Assembly: GCA_015075545.1 (NCBI GenBank)
Contig: JABTUC010000001.1
Location: 372,001-436,000 of the forward strand
Origin: Ideonella sp.
GTDB taxonomy: Bacteria; Pseudomonadota; Gammaproteobacteria; Burkholderiales; Burkholderiaceae_C
Direction of reading: 5' to 3'
DNA: 64,000 nucleotides
Under the pieces are notes generated by a model. The model searched no databases. It was not told the DNA's origin and saw only the letters and a list, made by a program, of their open reading frames with translations. This document shows, piece after piece, positions 16,943 to 28,809 of the stretch. The translations under genes and the position numbers were made by a program. Position 1 is the first letter of the stretch; each line of letters begins with the position of its first letter.

Positions 16943-17437
16943 TCAGGCGGCAGCGCCGCGCTTCTCGGCCAGCGCGGCGAGCACACCGGCGAGCCGCTGG
17001 ATCGGCGAGCGCAGCAGGCCGGCGACCTGCGCGATCAGCACCTCGCGCGACGGGATCGCCGCCAGCGCCTTGACGCCGCCGGCGTCGAGCGCCTTGCCGG
17101 CGTAGACGCCGCCCTTGACGACCAGCTTGTCGTTGCCCTTGGCGAAGTCGGAGATGACTTTCGCCGCGGCGACCGCGTCGTCCGAAAAGCCGTAGATCAG
17201 CGGCCCGACCATGGCGTCCTTCGCCACCTCGAACGACGTGCCGACCACCGCGCGACGGGCGAGCGAGTTCTTCAACACGTGAAGGTACACGCCCTTGTCG
17301 CGCGCCTGGCGGCGCAGCGCATTGAGATGTTCGACGGTCAGGCCACGGTACTCGGCCAGCGCCAGCGTCTGGGCGCGGGCGATGTGCTTGCCCACGTCCT
17401 CCACCACGGCTGCCTTGTCGTTTCGACTGAGACTCAA
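16943..17437 (-). CDS. rplJ: 50S ribosomal protein L10
   Basis: 164 residues, starting [20 protein letters not shown] as in other betaproteobacteria. The RNA-binding N-terminal domain includes [18 protein letters not shown] and the C-terminal helix binds L7/L12 dimers. The start codon is TTG at 17437, confirmed by a strong AGGAGG six bases upstream; no ATG fits. L10 with L12 represses its own translation in enterobacteria, and the weak start codon together with the 323-base leader fits a translationally tuned gene. It is followed by rplL. Confidence 0.97.
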   Translation of the reverse strand: MSLSRNDKAAVVEDVGKHIARAQTLALAEYRGLTVEHLNALRRQARDKGVYLHVLKNSLARRAVVGTSFEVAKDAMVGPLIYGFSDDAVAAAKVISDFAKGNDKLVVKGGVYAGKALDAGGVKALAAIPSREVLIAQVAGLLRSPIQRLAGVLAALAEKRGAAA

Positions 17438-17760
17438 GGTCTACCTCCTATTCGCACCCGCCCACGTTGCCGCGAGTGGGTGCACCGGTTGCAGCGACCT
17501 GGCCTTCCGGAACACGCGCAGCGCCGAGCCTCTCGTCGCTGCCGTTTGCCCATTCGGTCGGGACCGCCATCTGCGCTGGCTTCGAGCCGCTCGCGCCGCA
17601 ACGGCGCGACAGGCTCTCGATTAGGGCGCTTCTTTCGCTCAACACCACCAGCGGTCTTCGATGGCGCGCGGCAGCCTTGCGGCGACCACGCCCCACCATC
17701 CATGGTGCCCACCGCACGCGCGGCAGGCGTTGACTCCAACGACTCCTGTTTCTGCTGCCA
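17438..17760 (-). promoter_or_regulatory. rplJ leader region (candidate L10-binding leader)
   Basis: No gene is seen in the 323 bases between rplA and rplJ. This is where bacterial operons of this type carry the L10 leader RNA, often with an internal promoter. On the minus strand several GC-rich stems can be drawn, including CGCGCCGTTGCGGCGCG near 17595-17612. I could not fold it fully or identify the kink-turn, so the call rests mainly on position. Confidence 0.5.
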
Positions 17761-18456
17761 TCAGCCGGCGAGCGTCGCGGGGTCGACGCGCACCCCCACA
17801 CCCATGGTCGACGACACCGCCAGCTTGCGCAGGTAGATGCCCTTGACCGACGACGGCTTGGCCTTGTTCAGCGCATCGAGCAGCGCCGCCAGGTTGCCGC
17901 GCAATTTGTCGGCCTCGAACGATCGGCGGCCGATCGTGGCGTGCACGATCCCGGCCTTGTCGACGCGAAACTGCACCTGGCCCGCCTTGGCGTTCTTGAC
18001 CGCGGTGGCCACATCGGGTGTCACGGTGCCGACTTTCGGGTTGGGCATCAGGCCACGCGGGCCGAGGATCTGGCCCAGCGTGCCGACCACACGCATGGTG
18101 TCGGGCGACGCGATCACGACGTCGAAGTTCAGGTTGCCCGCCTTCACCTGAGCGGCGAGGTCGTCCATGCCGACCACGTCGGCACCGGCGGCCTTGGCCT
18201 CCTCGGCCTTGGCGCCCTGGGCGAACACCGCGACGCGCTTGGTCTTGCCGGTGCCGTTGGGCAGCACGACGGCGCCGCGCACCACCTGGTCGGATTTCTT
18301 GGCGTCGATGCCGAGCTGCACCGCGACGTCGATCGATTCGTCGAACTTGGCCTTGGCGCACTCCTTGACCAGCGCCAGCGCAGCGTCGACCGCATAGAGC
18401 TTGTCGCTGTCGACCTTGCCGGCCACGGCCTTTTCGCGTTTGGTTTGGCGCGCCAT
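17761..18456 (-). CDS. rplA: 50S ribosomal protein L1
   Basis: 231 residues with the L1 signature [20 protein letters not shown] and the N-terminal block [21 protein letters not shown]1 binds 23S rRNA at the mobile stalk and represses the L11-L1 message in enterobacteria. The ATG at 18456 lies one base after the rplK stop codon, so the two are translationally coupled. The length equals the family norm. Next in the operon is the rplJ leader. Confidence 0.98.
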   Translation of the reverse strand: MARQTKREKAVAGKVDSDKLYAVDAALALVKECAKAKFDESIDVAVQLGIDAKKSDQVVRGAVVLPNGTGKTKRVAVFAQGAKAEEAKAAGADVVGMDDLAAQVKAGNLNFDVVIASPDTMRVVGTLGQILGPRGLMPNPKVGTVTPDVATAVKNAKAGQVQFRVDKAGIVHATIGRRSFEADKLRGNLAALLDALNKAKPSSVKGIYLRKLAVSSTMGVGVRVDPATLAG

Positions 18457-18457
18457 G

Positions 18458-18889
18458 TCAGACCCCTTCCACCGTGATACCCATCGAGCGCGCCGAGCCG
18501 GCGATGGTCTTGACCGCGGCGTCGAGGTCGGCTGCCGTCAGATCCTTCAGCTTGACCTTGGCGATCTCCTCGAGTTGCGCCCGGGTCAGCTTGCCCACCT
18601 TGTCGGCATTGGGTTTGCTCGAGCCCTTCTCGAGCTTGGCTGCCTTCTTGATCAGCACGGTGGCCGGCGGCGTCTTGATGATGAAGCTGAACGACTTGTC
18701 GGCGTACGCCGTGATCACCACCGGCAGTTTCAGCCCCGGCTCCACGCTCTGGGTCTGCGCGTTGAACGCCTTGCAGAACTCCATGATGTTGAGCCCGCGC
18801 TGGCCGAGCGCCGGGCCGACCGGCGGCGACGGGTTGGCCTTGCCGGCAGGGATCTGCAGCTTGATGAAGCCGACGATCTTCTTGGCCAT
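18458..18889 (-). CDS. rplK: 50S ribosomal protein L11
   Basis: 143 residues beginning [20 protein letters not shown], with the proline-rich N-terminal hinge and the C-terminal rRNA-binding signature near [12 protein letters not shown]. It sits at the GTPase-associated centre of the large subunit and is required for RelA activation. GAGGAG lies seven bases before the ATG. It precedes rplA in the canonical nusG-rplK-rplA order. Nothing unusual. Confidence 0.98.
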   Translation of the reverse strand: MAKKIVGFIKLQIPAGKANPSPPVGPALGQRGLNIMEFCKAFNAQTQSVEPGLKLPVVITAYADKSFSFIIKTPPATVLIKKAAKLEKGSSKPNADKVGKLTRAQLEEIAKVKLKDLTAADLDAAVKTIAGSARSMGITVEGV

Positions 18890-19056
18890 TCAATGGCTCC
18901 TCTTCGAGTTCGAACGCCTTGGGCGCTTACCGCGCGCCGCGGGCTCCTCGTCAATCGACCCTTCTTCGCTGCGGTGCGCCGGGGTCGGGGCGGTGCACCG
19001 CTTCACACTTCGAGTTCGGCCCTGTGGACCTCACGCGAGATCCGACGACATCGTCG

Positions 19057-19635
19057 TCAGACCTTTTCGACTTGCGAGAAATCGAGCTCGACACCGGTGG
19101 CACGCCCAAAGATCGTCACCGAGACCTTCACCTTCGACTTCTCGTAATTCACTTCCTCGACGGCACCGTTGAAATCGGTGAACGGGCCGTCCTTCACCCG
19201 CACCAGTTCGCCCACTTGCCACTCCACCTTCGGCTTGGGCTTGTCGATGCCTTCCTGCATCTGGTTGACGATCTTCATCACCTCGGCCTCGGAGATCGGT
19301 GCCGGGCGATTGCGCGCGCCGCCGACGAAGCCCGTGACCTTGCCGGTGTGCTTGACCAGGTGCCAGGTGTCGTCGTCGAGCACCATCTCCACCAGCACGT
19401 AGCCGGGAAAGAAGCGGCGTTGCGTGACGGCCTTCTTGCCGCCCTTGAGTTCGACCACCTCTTCGGTGGGCACCAGGATGCGGCCGAACTTCGCCTGCAT
19501 GCCCGAGCGCTCGATGCGCTCTCTCAGGTTGCGCTCGACTGCCTTCTCCATGCCCGAATAGGCGTGCACGACGTACCAGCGCAGCGCGTGCGCGCCGGCG
19601 GCGACGGTTTCGGGAGCCACTTGCGGATCACTCAT
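19057..19635 (-). CDS. nusG: Transcription termination/antitermination factor NusG
   Basis: 192 residues. The NGN domain (about residues 18-125) contains [19 protein letters not shown] and [10 protein letters not shown]. The KOW domain at the C-terminus contains [20 protein letters not shown]. NusG binds RNA polymerase and links it to Rho or to the leading ribosome. The first 17 residues form a poorly conserved extension common in betaproteobacteria. The gene lies 13 bases after secE, and a 167-base spacer separates it from rplK. Confidence 0.98.
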   Translation of the reverse strand: MSDPQVAPETVAAGAHALRWYVVHAYSGMEKAVERNLRERIERSGMQAKFGRILVPTEEVVELKGGKKAVTQRRFFPGYVLVEMVLDDDTWHLVKHTGKVTGFVGGARNRPAPISEAEVMKIVNQMQEGIDKPKPKVEWQVGELVRVKDGPFTDFNGAVEEVNYEKSKVKVSVTIFGRATGVELDFSQVEKV

Positions 19636-19648
19636 GCGTGCGAACTCT

Positions 19649-20035
19649 TCAGCGCTTCCAGCCCAGGACCAAGTCGTACAGCACCCACTCCAGCGTCTTG
19701 TCGCTCAGCCAGAGGAACAGCGCCATCACGACGACGAAGGCGAACACGTAGCCGGTCATCTGCATCGCCTCCTTGCGGGTCGGCCAGACGACCTTGCGCA
19801 CCTCGCGCGTCGAGTCGCGCCCGAAGCCGATCAACTGGCGGCCCGGCTCGGAGACGAAGAACACCACGGTGGCGGCCGCCAGCAGCCCGAGCAGCGCCAG
19901 CACGCGCAGCCACAGGTCCTTCTGGCCGAGCAGGTAGAACGCCGCGATCGCAGCCACCGCCAGCACGCCGGCCAGGGCGAGCTTGGCCTTGTCGGCGGCC
20001 GTCGAGACGGTTTCAACGGAGGCGGGTGCGTTCAT
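19649..20035 (-). CDS. secE: Preprotein translocase subunit SecE
   Basis: 128 residues from the ATG at 20035; a longer open frame upstream runs into tRNA-Trp and is not used. Three hydrophobic segments are visible, at about residues 20-36, 43-60 and 95-115. The conserved amphipathic block [20 protein letters not shown] precedes the last of them. SecE clamps SecY in the Sec translocon. The three-segment form is the usual one in proteobacteria. The gene sits between tRNA-Trp and nusG, as expected. Confidence 0.95.
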   Translation of the reverse strand: MNAPASVETVSTAADKAKLALAGVLAVAAIAAFYLLGQKDLWLRVLALLGLLAAATVVFFVSEPGRQLIGFGRDSTREVRKVVWPTRKEAMQMTGYVFAFVVVMALFLWLSDKTLEWVLYDLVLGWKR

Positions 20036-20062
20036 CGGATGAAAGGATCGGCGCGTTCCGGT

Positions 20063-20138
20063 TGGCAGGGGCAGAGGGAATCGAACCCCCAACCTTCGGT
20101 TTTGGAGACCGACGCTCTGCCAGTTGAGCTATACCCCT
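20063..20138 (-). tRNA. tRNA-Trp (CCA anticodon)
   Basis: The acceptor stem AGGGGTA/TGCCCCT, the D arm AGCTCAACTGGCAGAGC, the anticodon loop CTCCAAA and the T arm GGGGGTTCGATTCCCTC all form. CCA is encoded at the 3' end. It lies between tufB and secE, its classical place in betaproteobacteria. Confidence 0.97.
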
Positions 20139-20150
20139 GCGGAAATCGCC

Positions 20151-21341
<1,191 letters not shown>

Positions 21342-21412
21342 TGAGGTCTCCGACGTAAAGCGGGTCGCCCGTGCGAGCCCGGTCAGGTTGCTTGATTCCT
21401 ACTTCGCAGTCC

Positions 21413-21487
<75 letters not shown>

Positions 21488-21536
21488 ATCGACAAGGGTC
21501 TGGACACCTCGGGCGCCTTGCCCAGACCGCTGGCGA

Positions 21537-21610
21537 TGGAGCGGGAGACGGGAATCGAACCCGCGTCATTAGCTTGGAAGGCTAAGGTTCTGCCATTGAA
21601 CTACTCCCGC
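21537..21610 (-). tRNA. tRNA-Gly (TCC anticodon)
   Basis: The acceptor stem is GCGGGAG/CTCCCGC. The anticodon arm CTTAGCCTTCCAAGCTAA carries anticodon TCC, and the T arm CGGGTTCGATTCCCG is intact. CCA is encoded. Confidence 0.97.
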
Positions 21611-21676
21611 CTCGAGCCACCTTCAGTTGCCGCTGAATCGAGGCCTCCTCGATGGAGTCGTTCATGAGCGCTGCTT

Positions 21677-21762
21677 TGGTGGAGGAGGTTGGATTCGAAC
21701 CAACGTAGGCGTAAGCCAACAGATTTACAGTCTGCCCCCTTTAGCCACTCGGGCACCCCTCC
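21677..21762 (-). tRNA. tRNA-Tyr (GTA anticodon)
   Basis: A class II tRNA of 86 bases with a long variable arm. The acceptor stem is GGAGGGG, the anticodon arm AGACTGTAAATCT carries GTA, and CCA is encoded. It is the first gene of the tRNA-tufB operon. Confidence 0.97.
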
Positions 21763-21776
21763 GCAGCGAACCGCAG

Positions 21777-21785
21777 AGTTTAGCA
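21777..21785 (-). promoter_or_regulatory. Extended -10 promoter of the tRNA-Tyr/tufB/rpoBC operon
   Basis: On the minus strand TGCTAAACT is an extended -10 (TG plus TAAACT) lying 14 bases before the first base of tRNA-Tyr, which would place the start site about seven bases ahead of the tRNA. No recognisable -35 lies at 17 bases. The TG extension may compensate. Confidence 0.55.
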
Positions 21786-22047
21786 CGCGACGGTCGCGCA
21801 CCTCGCTGCCCAGCCCCTGCCGGCAAGACGGCTCTGGCGGTCGCGACACGACCGATTCGGGCAGGTGCTGCGTCCGTGCCGCTCGCAGTCGCCGCACGGC
21901 CGATTCGCTTGCCGCTGGCACGAACACCCGCGCGCCGGTCCGGCCGCGCGAGCCTTCGAGGCCGATCCGGAGAGCCCGGTGGCAACCGACTTCAATGCTC
22001 GACGTCGCGCATCGATCTGCGAACATTGATAGTTGGCGCCCACACTT

Positions 22048-22836
22048 TCAGGTGAACAACGCCTCCAGCGCGACTCCCGGATCCGGCGCACGCATGAAGG
22101 CCTCACCGACCAGAAAGGCCCCGATGCCGGCATCTCGCAACTGCCGCACGTCGGCCGCCGACTGGATCCCAGACTCCGCGACCAGCAGCCGACTCGGTGG
22201 CAGGCGCGGCTGCAGCGAAAGCGTGGTCTGCAGCGAGACCTCGAAAGTCCGCAGGTTGCGATTGTTGACGCCCACCAGCGGCGTCTTCAACTTCAGCGCC
22301 CGCTCCAGTTCGGCGGCGTCGTGCACCTCGACCAGCACCGCCATGCCGAGATCGTGCGCACAGGCCTCGAACTCGGCCAGCTGGGAATCGGCCAGACACG
22401 CGACGATCAGCAAGATGCAGTCGGCGCCGATCGCGCGCGACTCGTGCACCTGATACTCGTCGACGATGAAGTCCTTGCGCAGCGCCGGCAATCCACACGC
22501 CGCGCGCGCCTCGCCGAGGTACGCGGCGGCTCCCTGAAAGAACGTCTTGTCGGTCAGCACGCTCAGACACGCCGCGCCGTGCCGGGCGTAGCTCGCGGCA
22601 ATCTCGGCGGGAACGAAGTGCTCGCGCAGCACGCCCTTGCTCGGGCTGGCCTTCTTGATCTCGGCGATCACCGCCGCCTCGCCCTGCGCGATGCGCGCGC
22701 GCAGCGCGGTCTCGAACGCGCGCACGTCGCGCCGCTCGCGCGCCGCGGCACGGATCGAGCCGAGATCTCGCGCCGCCATCGCGCGCGTGACCTCCTCGCG
22801 CTTGACCGCGACGATCCGTTGCAGGATGTCGGTCAT
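22048..22836 (-). CDS. trpC: Indole-3-glycerol phosphate synthase
   Basis: 262 residues, a stand-alone TrpC as in most betaproteobacteria. The (beta/alpha)8 barrel motifs are plain: [17 protein letters not shown] (catalytic lysine and substrate loop), [25 protein letters not shown] and VAESGI. It converts CdRP to indole-3-glycerol phosphate in tryptophan synthesis. The ATG at 22836 fits the family start [16 protein letters not shown]; a longer frame upstream is out of family. It lies 28 bases after trpD and ends about 290 bases before the tRNA-Tyr operon, with no strong terminator between. Confidence 0.97.
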   Translation of the reverse strand: MTDILQRIVAVKREEVTRAMAARDLGSIRAAARERRDVRAFETALRARIAQGEAAVIAEIKKASPSKGVLREHFVPAEIAASYARHGAACLSVLTDKTFFQGAAAYLGEARAACGLPALRKDFIVDEYQVHESRAIGADCILLIVACLADSQLAEFEACAHDLGMAVLVEVHDAAELERALKLKTPLVGVNNRNLRTFEVSLQTTLSLQPRLPPSRLLVAESGIQSAADVRQLRDAGIGAFLVGEAFMRAPDPGVALEALFT

Positions 22837-22864
22837 CGAAGCGTCTGCCGGCGATCGCGCCCGC

Positions 22865-23902
22865 TCACGCCGCCGGCCTGAAGCGCTGTGTCGCCTTGAC
22901 GAACTGCTCCATCTTCGCCGCCGCCGCACCCGAGGCGACGGCCTCGCGCGCCTGTCGCACGCCGTCGGCGATCGAGCCCGCGACCCCGGCGCAGTAAAGC
23001 GCCGCGCCGGCGTTGAGCAGCACCACGTCGCGCACCGGCCCGTCCTCGTTGGCCAGCGCGCGCTGAATGCAGCGCACCGACTCGGCGGTGTCGGCCACCT
23101 TCAGCACGCGCGAGTCGTACACCGGCAGGCCGAAGTCGCTCGGGTGGATCGTGTATTCGCGCACCTCGCCGTCGCACAACTCGCCGACCATCGTCTCGCC
23201 GGACAGCGAGATCTCGTCCATGCCGTTCATGCCGTAGACGACCATCACGTGCTCGGAGCGCAACCGCTGCAGCACGCGCACCTGGATGCCGACCAGGTCG
23301 GGGTGGAACACGCCGAGCAACTGATTCGGCGCGCCGGCCGGGTTGGTCAGCGGCCCGAGGATGTTGAAGAAGGTGCGCACGCCGAGCTCCTTGCGCACCG
23401 GCGCGGCGTGCTTCATCGACGCATGGTGGTTGGGCGCGAACATGAAGCCGATGCCGGTCTCGGCGAGGCACTGCGCCACCTGGTCGGGTTTCAGGCCGAT
23501 GAAGGCGCCGAGCGCCTCGAGCACGTCGGCGCTGCCCGAGGTGCTCGACACGCTGCGCCCGCCGTGCTTGGCCACGCGCGCCCCGGCACCGGCTGCGACG
23601 AAGGTGGCAGCGGTCGAGATGTTGAAGCTGTGCGAGCTGTCGCCGCCGGTGCCGACGATGTCGACCAGCCGCGTCTTGTCGGGTACGTCGACGTGCAGCG
23701 CGAACTCGCGCATCACCTGCGCGGCGGCGGCGATCTCGCCGATGGTCTCCTTCTTGACGCGCAGGCCGATCGTGATCGCCGCGATCATCAGCGGCGACAT
23801 CTCGCCGCTCATGATGCGGCGCATCAGCGCGAGCATCTCGTCGTGGAAGATCTCGCGGTGCTCGATGACGCGCGTCAGCGCCTCGGTGTTGGTGATGCTC
23901 AT
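22865..23902 (-). CDS. trpD: Anthranilate phosphoribosyltransferase
   Basis: 345 residues. The PRPP-binding [14 protein letters not shown] motif, the [21 protein letters not shown] block and the magnesium-binding GMDEIS region are intact. It transfers the phosphoribosyl group to anthranilate. Length is normal and there is no TrpG fusion. The gene follows ltaE by 21 bases and precedes trpC, so it lies in the interrupted trpE-trpG-ltaE-trpD-trpC series. Confidence 0.97.
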   Translation of the reverse strand: MSITNTEALTRVIEHREIFHDEMLALMRRIMSGEMSPLMIAAITIGLRVKKETIGEIAAAAQVMREFALHVDVPDKTRLVDIVGTGGDSSHSFNISTAATFVAAGAGARVAKHGGRSVSSTSGSADVLEALGAFIGLKPDQVAQCLAETGIGFMFAPNHHASMKHAAPVRKELGVRTFFNILGPLTNPAGAPNQLLGVFHPDLVGIQVRVLQRLRSEHVMVVYGMNGMDEISLSGETMVGELCDGEVREYTIHPSDFGLPVYDSRVLKVADTAESVRCIQRALANEDGPVRDVVLLNAGAALYCAGVAGSIADGVRQAREAVASGAAAAKMEQFVKATQRFRPAA

Positions 23903-23923
23903 GGTGCGGTTCCCCGTGGTCGC

Positions 23924-24966
23924 TCAAAGCGTGTCGCGCAGGATGTCCAGCGCGCGGTCGATGTCGGCACTCGACACATCCAGGTGCGTCACCAGCCGCA
24001 GCTTGTAGATGCCGGTGCACAGCAGGCCACGCTCGCGCAGCCTGCCGACGACGCCAGCGCGCTCGCCGCGCCCGGGCGCGAGGTCGACGAACACCATGTT
24101 GGTGTTCGCCGGCGCGCCCGCCACCGCCGCCAGGCCCTGCAGGCCGGCGGCCAGGCGTTGCGCGTTGGCGTGGTCGTCTGCCAGGCGATCGACGTGGTGG
24201 TCCAGCGCGTACAGCGCGGCGGCCGCCAGCACGCCGGCCTGCCGCATGCCGCCGCCGAGCATCTTGCGCGCGCGGTGCGCACGCGCGATCAGCTCGCGGT
24301 TGCCGACCAGCGCCGAGCCCACCGGCGCACCGAGCCCCTTGCTGAAGCACACCGACACGCTGTCGAAGAGCTGTGCCATCTCGCGCGCGATCGCGCGTGC
24401 GTCGCCGCCGTGCTGCTGCGCCAGCGCCACCGCGGCGTTGAACAGCCGCGCGCCGTCGAGGTGCGTGGCCAGACCGTGGCGGCGCGCCAGCTCGGTGGCC
24501 TGGCGCAGATAAGCGAGCTGCAGCACGCTGCCGCCGAAGGTGTTCTCCAGGCACAGCAGCCGCGTGCGCGCGAAATGCGCATCGTCGGGCTTGATCGCCA
24601 CCTCGATGTCGGCCAGCGCCAGCGAGCCGTCGGCCTGGTTGGTGATCGGTTGCGGCTGCACGCTGCCGAGCACCGCGCCGCCGCCGGCCTCGTAGCGGTA
24701 GGTGTGGGCGCCCTGCCCGACGAGGTACTCGTCGCCGCGCTGGCAGTGGCTCATCAAGGCCGCCAGGTTGCTCTGCGTGCCCGAGGGCATGAACAGCGCC
24801 GCCTCCTTGCCGAGCATCGACGCGATGCGCTCCTGCAGCGCGTTGACGGTGGGGTCGTCGCCGAACACGTCGTCGCCGAGCGGCGCGTTCATCATGGCGT
24901 CGCGCATCGCCGGCGTTGGCCGGGTCACGGTATCGCTGCGCAGGTCGATCGATTTGGCAGTGGCCA

Positions 24967-24967
<1 letters not shown>
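23924..24967 (-). CDS. ltaE: Low-specificity L-threonine aldolase
   Basis: 347 residues of a fold type I PLP enzyme beginning [19 protein letters not shown], the threonine aldolase signature. The PLP lysine lies in [14 protein letters not shown], and [10 protein letters not shown] holds the aspartate. It cleaves L-threonine or allo-threonine to glycine and acetaldehyde. Its ATG overlaps the trpG stop codon by one base (TGATG), so it is coupled to trpG and sits inside the trp operon, where it has no obvious role. Glycine and one-carbon supply is the nearest link. Homology is strong; the substrate preference is unknown. Confidence 0.93.
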
Positions 24968-25539
<572 letters not shown>

Positions 25540-25573
25540 GGCGGCGCCTCCGGGCTGCAAGTCGAGCGCGGCA

Positions 25574-27049
25574 TCAGAAGCCCTCCTCGACCAGCTCGGC
25601 GGCGCGCATCAGCGCGCGCGCCTTGGCCTCGGTCTCGCGCCATTCCATCTCGGGCACCGAGTCGGCCACCACGCCGGCGGCGGCCTGCACGTACAGCGTC
25701 TGGTTCTGCACTATGCCGGTGCGGATCGCGATCGCCACGTCCATGTCGCCGGCGTAGCTCAGGTAGCCGCAGGCGCCGCCGTAGATGCCGCGCTTGACCG
25801 GCTCGAGCTCATCGATGATCTCCATCGCGCGGATCTTCGGTGCGCCCGTCAGCGTGCCCGCCGGGAAGGTGGCCTTGAGCACGTCCATGTTGGTGATGCC
25901 GTCGTTCAGCAGCCCCTCGACGTTGCTGACGATGTGCATCACGTGCGAGTAGCGCTCGACGACGAACGCCTCGGTGACCTTGACGCTGCCGGTGCGGGCG
26001 ATGCGGCCGATGTCGTTGCGCGCGAGATCGATCAACATCAAATGCTCGGCGCGCTCCTTCGGGTCGGCGAGCAGTTCGGCCTCGGTGGCCCGATCGCGCT
26101 CGGGCGTGGTGCCGCGCGGCCGCGTGCCGGCCAGCGGGCGGATCGTGATCTTGTCGCCCTCGCTCGTGTGCTCGTGGCGCACCAGGATCTCCGGCGACGC
26201 ACCGACGATCTGGAACCCGCCCATGTCGTAGAAGTACATGTACGGGCTCGGGTTCAGCGAGCGCAGCGCGCGGTACAGCGACAGCGGGCTCTCGGTGAAG
26301 CGCTTGCGCAGCCGCTGGCCGACCTGCACCTGCATCATGTCGCCGGCAGCGATGTACTCCTTGGCCCTGGCCACCGCGGCGAGGTAGGCGTCCTTCGCGA
26401 ACTCGCGCTCCACCGCGTGCGACGCGCCGCGCTTGACCGGCGGCGCGCTGACCGAGTAGCGCAGCTTGTCGGCCAGCTCCGACAGCCGACGCTTGGCGCT
26501 GAAGTAGGCCTCGGGCAGCGACGGGTCGGCGTAGACGATCAGGTACAGCCGCCCCGACAGGTTGTCGATCACCGCCAGCTCTTCGCAGTGCAGCAGCATG
26601 ACGTCGGGCGTGTCGAGGCCGCCCGCCTTGCGCACCTTGGCCAGCCGCGGCTCGATGTAGCGCACGGTGTCGTAGCCGAAGTAGCCGGCGAGCCCGCCGC
26701 AGAAACGCGGCAACCCCGGGCGCAGCGCCACCTTGAAGCGCGAGCGGTACTGCTCGATGAACGCCAGCGGGTCGCCCTCGTGCGTTTCGACCACCGCGCC
26801 GTCGGTGAGCACCTCGGTGCACCAGCCGTCGACGCGCAGCAGCGTGCGCGCGGGCAAACCGATGAACGAATAGCGGCCGAAGCGCTCGCCGCCGACCACG
26901 CTCTCGAGCAGGAAGCTGTGCTTGCCGCCGCCGGCGAGCTTCAGGTACAGCGACAGCGGCGTCTCGAGATCGGCGAACGCCTCGGCGATCAGCGGGATGC
27001 GGTTGAAGCCGTCGGCCGCGAGGCTCTTGAACTCGAGTTCGGTGATCAC
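25574..27049 (-). CDS. trpE: Anthranilate synthase component I
   Basis: About 491 residues. The chorismate-binding C-terminal half is complete, with MMQVQVGQRL, IRPLAGTRPRG, LIDLARNDIGRI and FPAGTLTGAPK. The feedback-inhibition motif of the N-terminal region is seen as LLES. The start is a GTG at 27049 with AGGGAGAG upstream, giving MITELEFKSLAADGFNRI as in relatives; an in-frame GTG 24 bases further up has no ribosome-binding site. It opens the trpE-trpG-ltaE-trpD-trpC series. No leader peptide rich in tryptophan codons was found in the 257 bases upstream. Confidence 0.97.
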   Translation of the reverse strand: MITELEFKSLAADGFNRIPLIAEAFADLETPLSLYLKLAGGGKHSFLLESVVGGERFGRYSFIGLPARTLLRVDGWCTEVLTDGAVVETHEGDPLAFIEQYRSRFKVALRPGLPRFCGGLAGYFGYDTVRYIEPRLAKVRKAGGLDTPDVMLLHCEELAVIDNLSGRLYLIVYADPSLPEAYFSAKRRLSELADKLRYSVSAPPVKRGASHAVEREFAKDAYLAAVARAKEYIAAGDMMQVQVGQRLRKRFTESPLSLYRALRSLNPSPYMYFYDMGGFQIVGASPEILVRHEHTSEGDKITIRPLAGTRPRGTTPERDRATEAELLADPKERAEHLMLIDLARNDIGRIARTGSVKVTEAFVVERYSHVMHIVSNVEGLLNDGITNMDVLKATFPAGTLTGAPKIRAMEIIDELEPVKRGIYGGACGYLSYAGDMDVAIAIRTGIVQNQTLYVQAAAGVVADSVPEMEWRETEAKARALMRAAELVEEGF

Positions 27050-27306
27050 AGCGACTCTCCCTTGCGAAGGCACCGCGCCCTGCGGGCGTGCGGTGGATCG
27101 GGTGAGGCGGCGGCCCGGTGCGGGCAGCCGGTGGGTCGGCCGGCGACGAGCGCCGGCGCTAGGCGCAACGGATCAGGCCCGCCAGGGCCATGCTCCCCGG
27201 TCGTGCGACCTGGTCGCGGAGTGCGTGCGCGCTGTGAACATGCGGCCAGTGTAGCAGCGGCAGGCGGGCTTGCGCCCTCGGGTTCGCCCGCGGCCGATGC
27301 GAATGC

Positions 27307-28035
27307 TCAATCGCGGTACGACGCGTCGGCGCGGTCGACCAGCCGCACCATCGCATCGAACACGTCGCGGCCGCCGCCGTGCTCGGGGTCGAACTGCAGC
27401 GCGTCGACGCTGCACTTGCGCTGGATCGCCTCGGAGATGGCGACGGTCGGCCCCAGTGCCGCGCCGGCCACCTGAATCTCGCAGGCGCGCTGCAGCGTCC
27501 ACAGCAGCGCGAACGCCTGCTCGATCGTGCGGCCCCAGCTCAGCAGGCCGTGGTTGCGCAGGATCACCGCTTGCCGGTTGCCGATCGAGCGCAGCAGCCG
27601 CGGGCCCTCTTCGACGTGCACGGTGATGCCCTCGAAGTCGTGGTACGCGACGCGGTCGTGCAGTTGCGCCGAGTAGAAGTTGTCCATCGACAGGCCCGCC
27701 TTCGCGCCGGCCACCGCGCAGCCCGCGGTGGTGTGCGTGTGCATCACGCAGTGCGCGTCGGCGATGCCGCGGTGGATCGCCGAGTGCAGCACGAAACCCG
27801 CGGGGTTGACCGGCCAGCGCGACTCGCCGATGACGCGGCCTTCGACGTCGATCTTCACCAGGTTCGACGCGGTGACCTCGGTGTAGTGCAATCCGAACGG
27901 GTTGATCAGGAACTGAGCGGTGCCGGGCAACCGCACCGTAATGTGGTTGTAGATCATCTCGACCCAGCCGAGCAGCGCGAACACGCGGTAGCAGGCGGCC
28001 AGACGCAGGCGCAGTTCGCGCTCGGTGGCGTTCAT
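27307..28035 (-). CDS. Class II aldolase/adducin family protein
   Basis: About 242 residues. The zinc-binding pattern of the family is plain: HTHT at about residue 100 (MHTHTTAG), an acidic residue nearby and the second histidine in LRNHGLLSWG. Members include fuculose-phosphate and ribulose-phosphate aldolases and epimerases; the substrate here cannot be read off. Two ATGs lie six bases apart (28041 and 28035). AGGAG is three bases from the first and nine from the second, so the second is preferred. It sits between rpe and trpE, where many Burkholderiales carry the phosphoglycolate phosphatase gene gph. Confidence 0.82.
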   Translation of the reverse strand: MNATERELRLRLAACYRVFALLGWVEMIYNHITVRLPGTAQFLINPFGLHYTEVTASNLVKIDVEGRVIGESRWPVNPAGFVLHSAIHRGIADAHCVMHTHTTAGCAVAGAKAGLSMDNFYSAQLHDRVAYHDFEGITVHVEEGPRLLRSIGNRQAVILRNHGLLSWGRTIEQAFALLWTLQRACEIQVAGAALGPTVAISEAIQRKCSVDALQFDPEHGGGRDVFDAMVRLVDRADASYRD

Positions 28036-28072
28036 CGTCATGATCTCCTGGCCCCGACCGTGGCCGCGAGCC

Positions 28073-28756
28073 TCATGCGGCGAGTTGCTGCCGCATCGCG
28101 GCGATCACCGCCGCGTAGTCGCGCTGGCCGAAGATCGCGCTGCCGGCCACGAAGGTGTCGGCGCCCGCGTCGGCAACGCGGCGGATGTTGTCGACCTTGA
28201 TGCCGCCGTCGACCTCGAGGCGGATGTCGCGGCCGCTGTCGTCGATGAGCCGCCGCAGCCGTTCGATCTTGCGCAGCGCCGAGGCGATGAAGCCCTGGCC
28301 GCCGAAACCCGGGTTGACGCTCATCACCAGCAACAGGTCGACCTTGTCGAGCACCCACTCGAGGCCGTCGATCGAGGCGGCCGGGTTGAACACCAGCCCG
28401 GCCTTGCAGCCGGCGTCGCGGATCAGCTGCAGCGTGCGGTCGACGTGCGTGCTGGCGTCGGGGTGGAAGCTGATGCAGTCGGCACCGGCCTTGGCGAAGG
28501 CCGAGGCCAGTGCATCGACCGGCTGCACCATCAGGTGCACGTCGATCGGCACGCGCGCGCCGCCGGCACGCACCGCGTGCTGGCGCAGCGCCTCGCACAC
28601 CATCGGGCCGAAGGTCAGGTTCGGCACATAGTGGTTGTCCATCACGTCGAAGTGGATCCAGTCGGCGCCGGCGTCGATCACGGCGCGCACCTCGTCGCCC
28701 AGGCGCGCGAAGTCGGCCGACAGGATGCTGGGGGCGATGAGATGGTTGCGGCTCAT
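28073..28756 (-). CDS. rpe: Ribulose-phosphate 3-epimerase
   Basis: 227 residues of a TIM barrel. The motifs are [30 protein letters not shown] (metal-binding His and Asp), [18 protein letters not shown] and EVDGGI. It interconverts ribulose 5-phosphate and xylulose 5-phosphate. It shares a short divergent region with apaG, so the rpe to trpC genes form a long minus-strand series. Length and residues are normal. Confidence 0.96.
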   Translation of the reverse strand: MSRNHLIAPSILSADFARLGDEVRAVIDAGADWIHFDVMDNHYVPNLTFGPMVCEALRQHAVRAGGARVPIDVHLMVQPVDALASAFAKAGADCISFHPDASTHVDRTLQLIRDAGCKAGLVFNPAASIDGLEWVLDKVDLLLVMSVNPGFGGQGFIASALRKIERLRRLIDDSGRDIRLEVDGGIKVDNIRRVADAGADTFVAGSAIFGQRDYAAVIAAMRQQLAA

Positions 28757-28798
28757 TGGGCGTGCGTCATTGTCGCAGGCGCTGCGCCGGGCGCTGCC

Positions 28799-28804
28799 TA
28801 GAAT
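28799..28804 (+). promoter_or_regulatory. Candidate -10 element of apaG (leaderless arrangement)
   Basis: TAGAAT ends five bases before the ATG at 28810. No clear -35 is seen. The spacing implies a transcript starting at or within a base or two of the start codon. Confidence 0.3.
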
Positions 28805-28809
28805 GCCGC

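Noticed and set aside
27074-27306. Tryptophan leader peptide and attenuator before trpE
   Set aside because: No short frame rich in TGG codons and no terminator hairpin with T tract was found.
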